Origin: Bryobacterales bacterium
GTDB taxonomy: Bacteria > Acidobacteriota > Terriglobia > Bryobacterales > Bryobacteraceae
Length of the DNA: 64,000 nucleotides
NCBI GenBank assembly: GCA_947446025.1
Contig: CANFEY010000013.1
Coordinates: 1 to 64,000 of the forward strand
Direction: 5' to 3'
Shown: positions 36,060 through 44,337 of the stretch, one piece after another
How the letters are laid out: every line of letters starts with the position of its first letter
Position numbering within the stretch: the first letter of the stretch is position 1
Notes under the pieces: model-generated
Database searches by the model: none
Seen by the model: the letters and a program-made list of their open reading frames with translations, nothing else
What the model was told of the DNA's origin: nothing
Made by a program: the position numbers and the translations under genes

Positions 36060-36796
36060 GCGAGCACTACATCGAGTTCGCCCATGTCTATAAGACGTTC
36101 GACAGGCCTGTTTTAGTCGACGTCAGTTTTCACATTGACGCTGGCGAGACGCTGGCGATCATAGGGCGAAGCGGAGTGGGTAAGTCCGTGAGCCTAGGGC
36201 ATATCATGGGCTTTCTCAAGCCCGACAAAGGCGATATCTGGGTGGCGGGCCAGAATATTACCCAGTTGCCCGAGTCCGAACTTCGCCTGATCCGCAAGAA
36301 AGTGACCATGGTGTTCCAGTCCGGCGCGCTGTTCGATTCGCTGACCGTGGGCGAAAATATCGAGTTTTCCTTGGAATTGCGTGAGGACTACGATCAAGCC
36401 AACAAAGAGGAAGTGGTGCGCGGTCTACTGGCCATGGTGGAACTGGAAGACTACGCCGACCTATATCCCACCAGCCTCTCCACCGGCCACAAACGCGCCG
36501 TCGCCATCGCCCGAGCCCTGGCAGCCCAGCCCGACTGCATCCTATATGACGAGCCCACCACCATGGTCGACCCCATCATGGGCGACCACTTGGCCGCCCT
36601 CATGCTGCGCCTAAAAACCCAGCTCAAACTAACCTCGGTAGTGGTAACACATGACCTGGATCTGATGCGAAGGGTGGCCGAAAAGGTTGTGATTCTTCAT
36701 GAAGGGCACGCCATATATTTCGGTCCGGTAGCCGAGCTTGAGTCCTCCCAACACGAACATATTAAAGAGTTTCTTGCGATGGATCGGGTGGCATAG
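36056..36796 (+). CDS. ABC transporter ATP-binding protein, MlaF/Ttg2A-like
   Basis: A 246-aa cytoplasmic ATPase. Walker A GRSGVGKS, Q-loop MVFQSGALFDSLTVGEN (typical of MlaF), signature LSTGHKRAVAIARAL (an LSTGH variant of LSGGQ), Walker B CILYDEPTTMVDP, H-loop THD. In Mla systems this energises phospholipid or hydrophobic-compound transport with MlaE and an MCE protein. Neither partner is adjacent. It overlaps mobA by 4 nt. Confidence 0.9.
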   Translation: MSEHYIEFAHVYKTFDRPVLVDVSFHIDAGETLAIIGRSGVGKSVSLGHIMGFLKPDKGDIWVAGQNITQLPESELRLIRKKVTMVFQSGALFDSLTVGENIEFSLELREDYDQANKEEVVRGLLAMVELEDYADLYPTSLSTGHKRAVAIARALAAQPDCILYDEPTTMVDPIMGDHLAALMLRLKTQLKLTSVVVTHDLDLMRRVAEKVVILHEGHAIYFGPVAELESSQHEHIKEFLAMDRVA

Positions 36797-36861
36797 GCCG
36801 CTCCCGAAATCCGTAGCCGGATATGGCGAGGCGTATTATGCCTGTTTGGCCGTATGCCCTA

Positions 36862-36891
36862 TTGACGGTATTTGTTTCAGTCCTGTATCAT
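36862..36891 (+). promoter_or_regulatory. Probable sigma-70 promoter of the TonB-receptor gene
   Basis: TTGACG (36862-36867) and TATCAT (36886-36891) are separated by 18 bp; both match consensus at 5 of 6 positions. The predicted start near 36898 gives a leader of about 55 nt with a hairpin. Confidence 0.55.
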
Positions 36892-36912
36892 TGCCATAAT
36901 AGCTGCATCTCC

Positions 36913-36930
36913 GCCGACCCTGAGGTCGGC
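36913..36930 (+). promoter_or_regulatory. Leader hairpin before the TonB-receptor ribosome site
   Basis: A perfect 7-bp stem GCCGACC/GGTCGGC with a CTGA loop ends 13 nt before the GGGGGAA ribosome site. It could protect the 5' end or tune translation; no known riboswitch class is recognised. Confidence 0.5.
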
Positions 36931-36953
36931 CGAAGACAGCTTTGGGGGAACCT

Positions 36954-39900
36954 TTGAAGAAACTCATTTCTCTAGTTGTGCCTTTTCTCCTGTGCACGCT
37001 CCTAGCGTTTGGCCAAGGTGCCAACGGGACGATCACGGGAACGGTAAGCGATCCTAGCGGCGCGGTAATTTCCGACGCTACGATTACGCTCAGGAACAAT
37101 GCCAACGGCGCGGTCTTTACCGGTGTAACCACCGCGACGGGCAATTACTCGGTCATTCAGGTGCCGGTCGGTGCCTACGACTTGTCCGTCAACGTCGCCG
37201 GATTCAAAACCTACAATCGCGTGGGTCTGGATCTCGCGGCGGCGCAGACCATGCGTATCGACGTCTCTTTGGAAGTCGGCGCGGTGGGCGATAGCGTGAC
37301 AATCACGGCGGAAGCTTCGCTGCTGAAGACCGAATCGAGCGCCATGGCGCAGAACGTCACGGTTTCGCAGATGAACAACTTGCCGATCTTGAGCGTCGGC
37401 GGCGCGGGCAGTAACGCCAGTTCCGGTTTCCGCGATCCGTTCGCACTCGCCCAGATGATGCCCGGCACAAACTACGGCGCCAACGGGATCATGGTGATCA
37501 ACGGAACGCCCAACAACAACATTCAGGTCCGCATTGACGGACAGGTTTCCGGTAACCTCGGCGGCTTGCGGCAGTATACGGCGCAACAGCAGCCTTCCAC
37601 CGATGCCATCGAAGAAGTAGCGGTACAGACCTCCAACTACTCTGCCGAATTCGGCACCGTGGGCGGCGGCATTTTCAACGCGTCCATGAAGTCCGGCACC
37701 AACAAGTATCACGGCAGCGCGTACAATTATTCCACCAATGAAGCCATCAACGCCTTCACGCCGTACACGCAACAGCGCAGCCAGCAGCATCGTTGGGATT
37801 ACGGTTTTACCTTCGGTGGACCGGTCCGCATCCCCAAACTCTACAACGGCACCAACAAGACCTTCTTCTTCTGGAGCTTTGAGCAGTTCTACGAAAACCT
37901 GAACGTCAAGACCCTGACGCCGACGGTTCCCACCACGCAGTACCGCGCTGGCAACTTCAGCCAGTTGATCAACTACCTGGGCCGCAACAACGCGGGCATC
38001 CCGGTGCAGATCAGCGCCCGGAACTACGTTGACCCGCTGGGCAACACCCCGTTCTCCGGCACCATCTTCGATCCCAACTCGAATCAGAGCGTAGTGTGCC
38101 CCGCCTCCACCGCCACGTTGACCTATAACTGCACGGCGGGCGTAAGCTACGTAACGCGCACCGCGTTCCCCGGCAACCAAATTCCGGTGGCTCGTTTCGA
38201 CCCGGTAGCTCTGCGGGTTCTGGCCGATGTGCCGCTTCCCACCGGTCCGAACGCCGCCGCCGGCTTGCCGAACGGCAACTATCAGGTGCCGTGGGTCAGC
38301 CATCGCGTCTCGAACTTGCCGTCGCTCAAGTTGGACCAGAACACCGGTTCCAAGGGCCATCTCTCCGGTTACTGGCAGTCCACCGGAACCACCGCCCAGT
38401 ATTCGTTCCCGAACGGAAGCCATGACGGCCTCCCGCAGCCCATGGGCGGCGCTCGCGGAACCTTTATCTATGCGAAGGTCCTGCGCGCCAACTACGACTA
38501 CACCATTACGCCGACCACCGTGCTCCACATCGGTGCCGGTTGGAACTCGCTGAGCTTCAGCGATAAGGCTCCCACCAACACTTTCAACGCAGCCACTGCA
38601 TACGGCCTGCCGGGCGCGACCCTGAACCGTCAGGTTCCGGGCTTCGTCACGGGCGTCGTCGCGGGTGCGGGCGGTATGGCCAACTTCGGTGGACCCGGCC
38701 AGGGCAATTCGTTTGAACGCCGTCCCTCCGGTTCCGTCAACCTGACTCGCGTTCAGGGCAATCATACCTTTAAGGCTGGTTCGGAATGGCGCTTGGAGAA
38801 GTACCCCGCGCGCAGCTTCGCTAGCGTGAGCGGTGCGTACACCTTCGGCATCAACGCCACTCAGCAGACCGCGTTGAACGGCTTCACAACGTCGCAAGGA
38901 ACCACCGGCTTCCAGTTCGCTTCCTTCCTGACGGGCGGCATGACCGCGGTAACCCTGGGTTCTCCCACCAATTCCAGCTACAGCAAGCAGCAGTGGGGCT
39001 TGTTTATGCAGGATACGTGGAAGCTGACCCGCAAACTGACGCTCGACTACGGCGTGCGTTGGGACTACGGTACCTACGCCAAGGAGCAATACGGCCGCTT
39101 CGCCAACTTCAACTACGCGACGCCGAATCCTTCGGCAGCCGGCCATCCGGGCGCGGCCATCTATGAGGCCACCTGCAAGTGCCAGTTCGCGAACGCTTAT
39201 CCGTTTGCCATCGGACCTCGCGTCGGTCTGGCTTACCAGATCAACAGCAAGACCGTCCTGCGCGGCGGCTTCGGCATTGTCTACACGGCCACCGGCCAGA
39301 CGACCGGGAGCACATCCAACACCGCCACCACCGGAACCCCTGGCTTCGGTCAGACCGTGGGTCAACTCAAGGACGGCATCCCGGCAGGTGTAGCACCGGC
39401 ATGGCCGAACTTCACCCCCAACCTGGGCCAACCGATTGCGGCCGTTGTCGCCGCTCCCGCGTTCATTGACCGCAACGCGTTCCGTCCCGCCAAGCAGTAC
39501 CAGTGGTCGCTTGGTCTGCAACGCGAAATCAACCGCAACATGGTCGTGGAAGCTACCTACGTCGCCAATCGTGGCGTGTGGTGGCCCGCTGCCGGTTTGA
39601 ACCAGGTCAACACTTTGAGCGTGGCCGATCTGGCCAAGGTGGGATTCACCAATTTCACCAGCGTCTCTGACAGCGCTTTGCTGACCACGGTCCGCTCGAA
39701 CTTGAGCGCCGGTCAGTTGTCCACGTTGGCCTCGCGCGGAATCGTGATGCCGTACAGCAACTTCCCGGGCAGCCAGACCACGCGTCAGGCGATCCTGCCG
39801 TTCCCGCAGTATTCGGCTGGACTCTCCCCCGCGGGCGCTCCGCTGGGCAACACCTGGTATGACTCGATGCAGATCAACGTCACCCAGCGCTTCCACCACG

Positions 39901-40727
39901 GCCTCTCCGCCAGCGGCAACTACACCATGGCGAAGAACCTGGACCTGATGTCCGCCACGGACATTTTCAACCGTCCGAACGGGAAGGACCTCTCGAACAA
40001 CGACGTTCCGCAGCAGATCCGCATGACGGCTGAATATCAGGTTCCGAACCTGAAGAACAGCGGCAACAAGTTCCTGTCGAACCCGGTCGTGTCGTACGTC
40101 TTCGGTAACTGGGGCATCGGCTGGTTCATTCAGTATCAAAGCGCTCCGGCGCTTGCTCGCCCCGCCTCGACCTCAGCGTTGCCGATCAGCAACTTCCTGG
40201 GCCGTGGTCCGGGCGCCGCTCAGCTCAAGATCGATCCGGCAACCGGCACGTACATGAATCCGTACTCGGTGAATTGGGTTGATTACGACGGTGTGAAGCA
40301 CACCGATCCGATCGACATCAATTGCCATTGCTTCGATCCGACTAAGAATATCCTGTTGAACCCGGCGGCTTGGGAGAATGTTCCCGATGGCACGTTCGCG
40401 GCGCAACAGAGCACCATCCGCCAGTACCGCGGTATTCGCGCTCCGCAGGAAAACCTCAACTTGAGCCGGAATTTCCGGATCAAGGAAGGCATCGTCCTGC
40501 ACATCCGCGCGGAGTTCCAGAACGTCATGAACCGTACCCGGCTCTTGACCAACGCTGCGACTCCGGGCAATGCCATCGGTACGACGGGTTTCCAAACGAC
40601 CCCCAGCACCTTCACGACGGGTCCGAACGCCGGCTTGTACAGCGCGGGTTTCGGTGTCCTGTCTCCGATCAGCGCCGGTACGCCGCAAGCGCGTAGCGGA
40701 ACCTTGATCGGCCGCATCACCTTCTAA
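36954..40727 (+). CDS. TonB-dependent receptor, Oar-like, with carboxypeptidase-regulatory plug extension
   Basis: A 1257-aa outer-membrane protein. Signal peptide, then a carboxypeptidase-regulatory beta-sandwich (GTITGTVSDPSGAVISDATITL ... FKTYNRVGLDL), a plug region and a large beta-barrel ending in a terminal aromatic residue (LIGRITF). Acidobacteria carry dozens of such Oar-like receptors thought to import glycans or other large substrates. TTG 36954 is chosen because GGGGGAA precedes it; a TTG at 36942 is less well placed. Monocistronic: own promoter upstream, strong terminator after. Substrate unknown. Confidence 0.9.
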   Translation: MKKLISLVVPFLLCTLLAFGQGANGTITGTVSDPSGAVISDATITLRNNANGAVFTGVTTATGNYSVIQVPVGAYDLSVNVAGFKTYNRVGLDLAAAQTMRIDVSLEVGAVGDSVTITAEASLLKTESSAMAQNVTVSQMNNLPILSVGGAGSNASSGFRDPFALAQMMPGTNYGANGIMVINGTPNNNIQVRIDGQVSGNLGGLRQYTAQQQPSTDAIEEVAVQTSNYSAEFGTVGGGIFNASMKSGTNKYHGSAYNYSTNEAINAFTPYTQQRSQQHRWDYGFTFGGPVRIPKLYNGTNKTFFFWSFEQFYENLNVKTLTPTVPTTQYRAGNFSQLINYLGRNNAGIPVQISARNYVDPLGNTPFSGTIFDPNSNQSVVCPASTATLTYNCTAGVSYVTRTAFPGNQIPVARFDPVALRVLADVPLPTGPNAAAGLPNGNYQVPWVSHRVSNLPSLKLDQNTGSKGHLSGYWQSTGTTAQYSFPNGSHDGLPQPMGGARGTFIYAKVLRANYDYTITPTTVLHIGAGWNSLSFSDKAPTNTFNAATAYGLPGATLNRQVPGFVTGVVAGAGGMANFGGPGQGNSFERRPSGSVNLTRVQGNHTFKAGSEWRLEKYPARSFASVSGAYTFGINATQQTALNGFTTSQGTTGFQFASFLTGGMTAVTLGSPTNSSYSKQQWGLFMQDTWKLTRKLTLDYGVRWDYGTYAKEQYGRFANFNYATPNPSAAGHPGAAIYEATCKCQFANAYPFAIGPRVGLAYQINSKTVLRGGFGIVYTATGQTTGSTSNTATTGTPGFGQTVGQLKDGIPAGVAPAWPNFTPNLGQPIAAVVAAPAFIDRNAFRPAKQYQWSLGLQREINRNMVVEATYVANRGVWWPAAGLNQVNTLSVADLAKVGFTNFTSVSDSALLTTVRSNLSAGQLSTLASRGIVMPYSNFPGSQTTRQAILPFPQYSAGLSPAGAPLGNTWYDSMQINVTQRFHHGLSASGNYTMAKNLDLMSATDIFNRPNGKDLSNNDVPQQIRMTAEYQVPNLKNSGNKFLSNPVVSYVFGNWGIGWFIQYQSAPALARPASTSALPISNFLGRGPGAAQLKIDPATGTYMNPYSVNWVDYDGVKHTDPIDINCHCFDPTKNILLNPAAWENVPDGTFAAQQSTIRQYRGIRAPQENLNLSRNFRIKEGIVLHIRAEFQNVMNRTRLLTNAATPGNAIGTTGFQTTPSTFTTGPNAGLYSAGFGVLSPISAGTPQARSGTLIGRITF

Positions 40728-40743
40728 CTTCGGTTAGGAACAA

Positions 40744-40774
40744 ACGCCCCGGGGCTTCGGCTCCGGGGCGTTTT
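40744..40774 (+). terminator. Rho-independent terminator of the TonB-receptor gene
   Basis: A 12-bp stem (one G-U pair) closed by a stable TTCG tetraloop, ACGCCCCGGGGC/GCTCCGGGGCGT, followed directly by TTTT. It lies 17 nt after the receptor stop. Confidence 0.9.
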
Positions 40775-40790
40775 CCGTTTGAGGCCAACT

Positions 40791-41411
40791 TTACAGAGAC
40801 GCGATGGCGGCTTCGAGTTCGGGGAGCGCTCCGGCGAAGAAGTGGTCTTGTGCCTCGACCAGCACGAGCCGCTTAGGCTCGGGAAGGCCCGCCACGACGG
40901 CTTGCAGGTCCGCCACGGGGCCGAACTCGTCGTGGGTGCTCTGGACAAAGGCTCGGGGGACGCTGCAGCCATCGAGGTAGGAGCGGTCTTTGTAGACGGT
41001 CGGGAAGCCCACGGCGATGACGCGGCGCGCGCCCGCTCCGCCGCAGGCTAGCCGCAGGGCGATGCGCGATCCAAAAGAGAAGCCAGCGAGCGTGAACGGC
41101 AGGTCCGGGTAACGGGAGCGTAGGTAGTCCAGCGCGACGCGGGCGTCGTCCATTTCTCCCTCACCCTCTCCGTAGCTGCCCCCGCTCAAGTTTACACCGC
41201 GGTAGTTGAAGCGGAGCACCACGCAGCCAGTGCTGCGCAGGCCGCGCGCGATGCGGTAGACGACTTTGTTGTGCATGGTCCCCCCGTGCTGCGGGTGGGG
41301 ATGGCAGACCAGCGCGGCCTCGCGCGGCGCGCCGTCTTCAGGTTCTTCGAGGAGCGCCTCCAGCTTGCCGGCCGGCCCATCCAGGAAGAGAGACTCAATC
41401 TTTCTGGGCAT
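40791..41411 (-). CDS. Alpha/beta-hydrolase (dienelactone-hydrolase-like)
   Basis: A 206-aa cytoplasmic protein: CHPHPQHGGTMHNKVV, RFNYRGVNLSGGSYGEG, nucleophile elbow GFSFGSR and DHFFAG near the end. This is the small YdjP/COG2945-type hydrolase family, whose substrate is unknown. ATG 41411 overlaps the yajQ stop as TAATG. Last gene of the rpe operon. Confidence 0.85.
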   Translation of the reverse strand: MPRKIESLFLDGPAGKLEALLEEPEDGAPREAALVCHPHPQHGGTMHNKVVYRIARGLRSTGCVVLRFNYRGVNLSGGSYGEGEGEMDDARVALDYLRSRYPDLPFTLAGFSFGSRIALRLACGGAGARRVIAVGFPTVYKDRSYLDGCSVPRAFVQSTHDEFGPVADLQAVVAGLPEPKRLVLVEAQDHFFAGALPELEAAIASL

Positions 41412-41908
41412 TAACTGCGATAGTTCGTGAACTGCATGTCGATGCCGAAGTCGCCGGACCGTAGGAGTTGCATGATGGCTTGCAAGTCATCGCGATCCTT
41501 GCCGGAGATGCGCACCACGTCGCCTTGAATGGACGCCTGAACCTTCTTTTTGCTGTCCTTGACGGCTTTGACGATGTCGCGCGCCTTTTCGAGCGGGATG
41601 CCGGACTGCAGCGTGATCTCCTGCCGCACGCTGGAGCCAGCCGAGGGCGTGATGGTGCCGTAGGTCAGGCCTTTGATCGGCACGTTGCGCTTGATGAGCT
41701 TCGATTGCAGCACTTCGTTGACGGCCTTCAACTTGAAGTCGTCGGAGCTAGCGAGCAGGATCTTGCCGTCCTTTTCGTTCAATTCGATGGTGGACTTGGA
41801 ATCCTTCAAGTCGTAGCGCTGCCCGATCTCCTTGAGCGCCTGCTGGATCGCGTTGGAAACTTCCGGGAGTTCAATCTTAGAGACTACGTCAAAACTGTTG
41901 TCGGCCAT
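41411..41908 (-). CDS. YajQ-family c-di-GMP-binding protein
   Basis: A 165-aa protein with the conserved start SFDVVSKIELPEVSNAIQQA and DLKDSKSTIELNEKDGKILL, then a second ferredoxin-like repeat VQASIQGDVVRISGKDRDDLQ. YajQ proteins of Xanthomonas and Pseudomonas bind cyclic di-GMP and control transcription factors. The start ATG is fused to the upstream regulator's stop (TAATG). Confidence 0.93.
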   Translation of the reverse strand: MADNSFDVVSKIELPEVSNAIQQALKEIGQRYDLKDSKSTIELNEKDGKILLASSDDFKLKAVNEVLQSKLIKRNVPIKGLTYGTITPSAGSSVRQEITLQSGIPLEKARDIVKAVKDSKKKVQASIQGDVVRISGKDRDDLQAIMQLLRSGDFGIDMQFTNYRS

Positions 41909-42459
41909 TAGTTCCCTAAGGCTACCAAAACTTTTTCGGTAATGTCACGCACTAACTCGGGGAGGGCCTTTTGCAGGGCGTCCTCGACGGCGGCTTTGAC
42001 TTTGGCGGGGTCGGGCCGGGCCATGCCCAAGGCGTCGGAGACGGGTGCGGGCATCTCGGGCGGGGATACGTACTGTTCCATCAAACCGCGTTCGAGGATG
42101 GCTTCCTGTAGCAGGGGGCGAATGAGGGCGACGGCTTGGGACGCCTCGAAGGGCTTGCGCAGAACGGCGTCGCAGCCAGCTTCCTTGGCTTCTTCTTCGT
42201 CGAACGTTTCGAGCGATCCTGCGGTGAGGATCACGCGGACGTGAGGGCGCCAGCGTTTCACCTGGCGGCACAGGTCGAAGCCGTTGCGGCCGGGGAGGAA
42301 GGCGTCGGCGATGATGAGGTCGGGGTCGGTTTCGGCGATGCGCACGAGGGCGGCTACGCCGTCGGCGACGGTGGAAACTTCGAAGCCTTCTTCACGCAGG
42401 ATGTGTTCGCCCATGCGTTGGGCGTGGGGGCTGTCGTCAGCCAATAGGATGGTGCTCAC
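41908..42459 (-). CDS. Response regulator receiver protein with C-terminal helical tail
   Basis: A 183-aa protein: receiver domain with D8/D9, phospho-acceptor D52 (IIADAFLPGRNG), T/S and conserved Lys in LRKPF. The tail after residue 120 has no DNA-binding or enzymatic domain but a helical stretch VKAAVEDALQKALPELV. GTG start overlapping the bamD stop (GTGA). No cognate kinase nearby. Confidence 0.88.
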   Translation of the reverse strand: MSTILLADDSPHAQRMGEHILREEGFEVSTVADGVAALVRIAETDPDLIIADAFLPGRNGFDLCRQVKRWRPHVRVILTAGSLETFDEEEAKEAGCDAVLRKPFEASQAVALIRPLLQEAILERGLMEQYVSPPEMPAPVSDALGMARPDPAKVKAAVEDALQKALPELVRDITEKVLVALGN

Positions 42460-43583
42460 GGCTTGGGCTTTGCCGGAGCGGGCTGCTGCGGCTGCTGATT
42501 GGCAGGGCGGGCGTCGGGGTTTTGCTCCAGGGCCTGCGGGTTCGTCACCGGAGCAACGGTTACGTCACCCTGGAATCCAGCGGTCGCGCCCGCGGCGGGG
42601 ACCAACGGGGGAATGTTCTGCTTGGGCGCATTCATCTGGGGCGCGCCGTTCTTGGCGGCGGTCCAGGTGTCGGGACCGCGGCGCATGAAGCCGAAGGAAC
42701 GGCTTAAGGTGCCGGGGCGGACGCGGTTGTCGAGGTCGAACTGCATGCGCGCGGCGGCAAGTTGGTCGGCTTCGGGAATGCGGACTTCGAGTTCGGTTAA
42801 GCGGGCTTTGGCTTCGTCGACCCATTCGCTGAGCGGATAGTCGTGCACGATGCGTACCAGCGAATCGGCCTCCTGAGAACGGAATGCGGGGCCGAGCCTG
42901 TTGAACGATTGCGCTTCGCCCCACAGGGAGGTGTCGGCTTTGCTGAAGAGCGGGTACTGGTCGGCCACGCCGCCAAGGCGGTTCGCGGCGGCGTTGTAGC
43001 TGCCACGCGAGCGGTAGAATTCGCCCACGCGGTATTCACTCTCGGCGATAACTTCCTGGATGTTGCGCAGGGTCTGCTCGGCTTCAGGGGCGAATCTGGA
43101 GTTGGGGAACTGGATGAGCACCTGCTTGCATTCCTGCTCGGCGCGCAGGGCCTGGTTGGGGTCGCGGTCAGGCTTTTCCATCTGCTTGATGTGGATGTCG
43201 CAGATGCGCTTTTGCGATTCGGCGGCTTCTTCCATGGCGGGGTAGAAGAGGATGAAGTCCTTGTATTCGGCCTCGGCTTGGGAGTATCCGCGGGTGCCGC
43301 CTTCGCGATACCAGGCGTCGGCCACGGCGAGCTTGGCTTTGGCCGAGAATTCGCTGGATTCGTAGGTGTTGAGTAGCGTGTTGAGCGTGATGCGCGCGAT
43401 TTCGTAGCGGCCCTTTTCGATGTCCTTAACGGCTTTGTCGAAGAGGATCTTGTCGGGCTGCTCGGTGTCGGCAACGATGGGATTCTCGAACTTCTTGTGT
43501 TTGAACCCGCACGAACTGGCCGCCGTGAGGGCGAGCAGGGCCGCCCCCAAGCGAATGGACGAATTTGAAAACATACGCGTCAT
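42456..43583 (-). CDS. bamD: Outer-membrane assembly lipoprotein BamD-like
   Basis: A 375-aa lipoprotein with Cys25 (lipobox AASSC) and TPR-like repeats of the BamD/YfiO fold (YEIARITLNTLLNTY, GYSQAEAEYKDFILFYP, CKQVLIQFPNSRFAPEAEQ). It is about 130 residues longer than E. coli BamD because of a proline/glutamine-rich tail. ATG 43583, or ATG 43574 which has AAGGA upstream. It follows rpe by 9 nt and precedes the response regulator with overlap. Confidence 0.85.
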   Translation of the reverse strand: MTRMFSNSSIRLGAALLALTAASSCGFKHKKFENPIVADTEQPDKILFDKAVKDIEKGRYEIARITLNTLLNTYESSEFSAKAKLAVADAWYREGGTRGYSQAEAEYKDFILFYPAMEEAAESQKRICDIHIKQMEKPDRDPNQALRAEQECKQVLIQFPNSRFAPEAEQTLRNIQEVIAESEYRVGEFYRSRGSYNAAANRLGGVADQYPLFSKADTSLWGEAQSFNRLGPAFRSQEADSLVRIVHDYPLSEWVDEAKARLTELEVRIPEADQLAAARMQFDLDNRVRPGTLSRSFGFMRRGPDTWTAAKNGAPQMNAPKQNIPPLVPAAGATAGFQGDVTVAPVTNPQALEQNPDARPANQQPQQPAPAKPKP

Positions 43584-43592
43584 CCTTAACCT

Positions 43593-44261
43593 CTATTGTA
43601 TGCCAGCGGCGTTCGCCATACGGGTCAACTCGGCCCAGGTGTCCGTAGGATTCACAGTGTTGAACACTGCGGAACCGGCTACCATCCATTCTGCACCTGC
43701 TTTTACAACAGCTTCCACGTTGTCCTTGGTGACGCCGCCGTCCAGCTCAATGATGAATTGCAATCCGAGTGCCTTGCGGCGCTCGACCAGTTGGCGGATT
43801 TTGTTGAGCGAGTGAGGGATGAATTTCTGGCCGCCGAAACCGGGGTTGACGCTCATGACGAGCACGAAGTCGACCAGGCCGAGCACGTCTTCGAGGGTGG
43901 CTACGGGGGTGCCAGGGTTGATGACGACGCCGGGGCGCGCGCCTTCGGAGCGGATGAAGCGCAAAGTCCGGTCGAGGTGCACGCAGGCTTCCTGGTGGAC
44001 GGAAATGAGGTCGGCTCCGGCTTTGATGAAGTCGGGGATGTAGGCGTCGGGGTTCTCGATCATCAGGTGCACGTCGAGCTGGGCCTTGGAGGCTTTGCGG
44101 AGGCTGGCGACGACGGGCGGTCCGAGGGTGATGTTGGGGACGAAGTGTCCGTCCATGACGTCGACGTGGAGCATTTTGCACCCCGCGGCTTCCAGGGGGG
44201 CGGTGGCGGCACCGAGATGGGCAAAGTCGGCGGAGAGGATGGAGGGTAAAATTTCAGGCAT
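43593..44261 (-). CDS. rpe: Ribulose-phosphate 3-epimerase
   Basis: A 222-aa TIM-barrel enzyme interconverting ribulose-5-phosphate and xylulose-5-phosphate. Signatures: PSILSADFAHLG, HVDVMDGHFVPNITLGP, VMSVNPGFGGQKF, ELDGGVTKDN. ATG 44261 chosen; the frame is open eight codons further into a palindrome. There is no Shine-Dalgarno, and the ATG is 6 nt from the palindrome at 44268-44337. Confidence 0.95.
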   Translation of the reverse strand: MPEILPSILSADFAHLGAATAPLEAAGCKMLHVDVMDGHFVPNITLGPPVVASLRKASKAQLDVHLMIENPDAYIPDFIKAGADLISVHQEACVHLDRTLRFIRSEGARPGVVINPGTPVATLEDVLGLVDFVLVMSVNPGFGGQKFIPHSLNKIRQLVERRKALGLQFIIELDGGVTKDNVEAVVKAGAEWMVAGSAVFNTVNPTDTWAELTRMANAAGIQ

Positions 44262-44267
44262 CAGGGA

Positions 44268-44337
44268 TAGGGACAGTATACTCAACTCCCGAATTCGCCG
44301 CCTCGGGAAAATTCGGGAATTGAGTATACTGTCCCTA
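44268..44337. repeat. Dispersed palindrome, copy 1
   Basis: 28-bp arms (one mismatch) around a 14-base loop; each arm begins with GGGACAGTATACTCAA. The left end is 6 nt from the rpe start and the right end overlaps the first base of the GT-C gene's ATG, so it fills the whole space between two divergent genes. Each arm carries TATACT. Confidence 0.9.

Noticed and set aside
37002-40139. 1045-codon open frame on the minus strand
   Set aside because: It is fully antisense to the TonB receptor, with low-complexity composition and no domain; a by-product of GC-rich codon usage.
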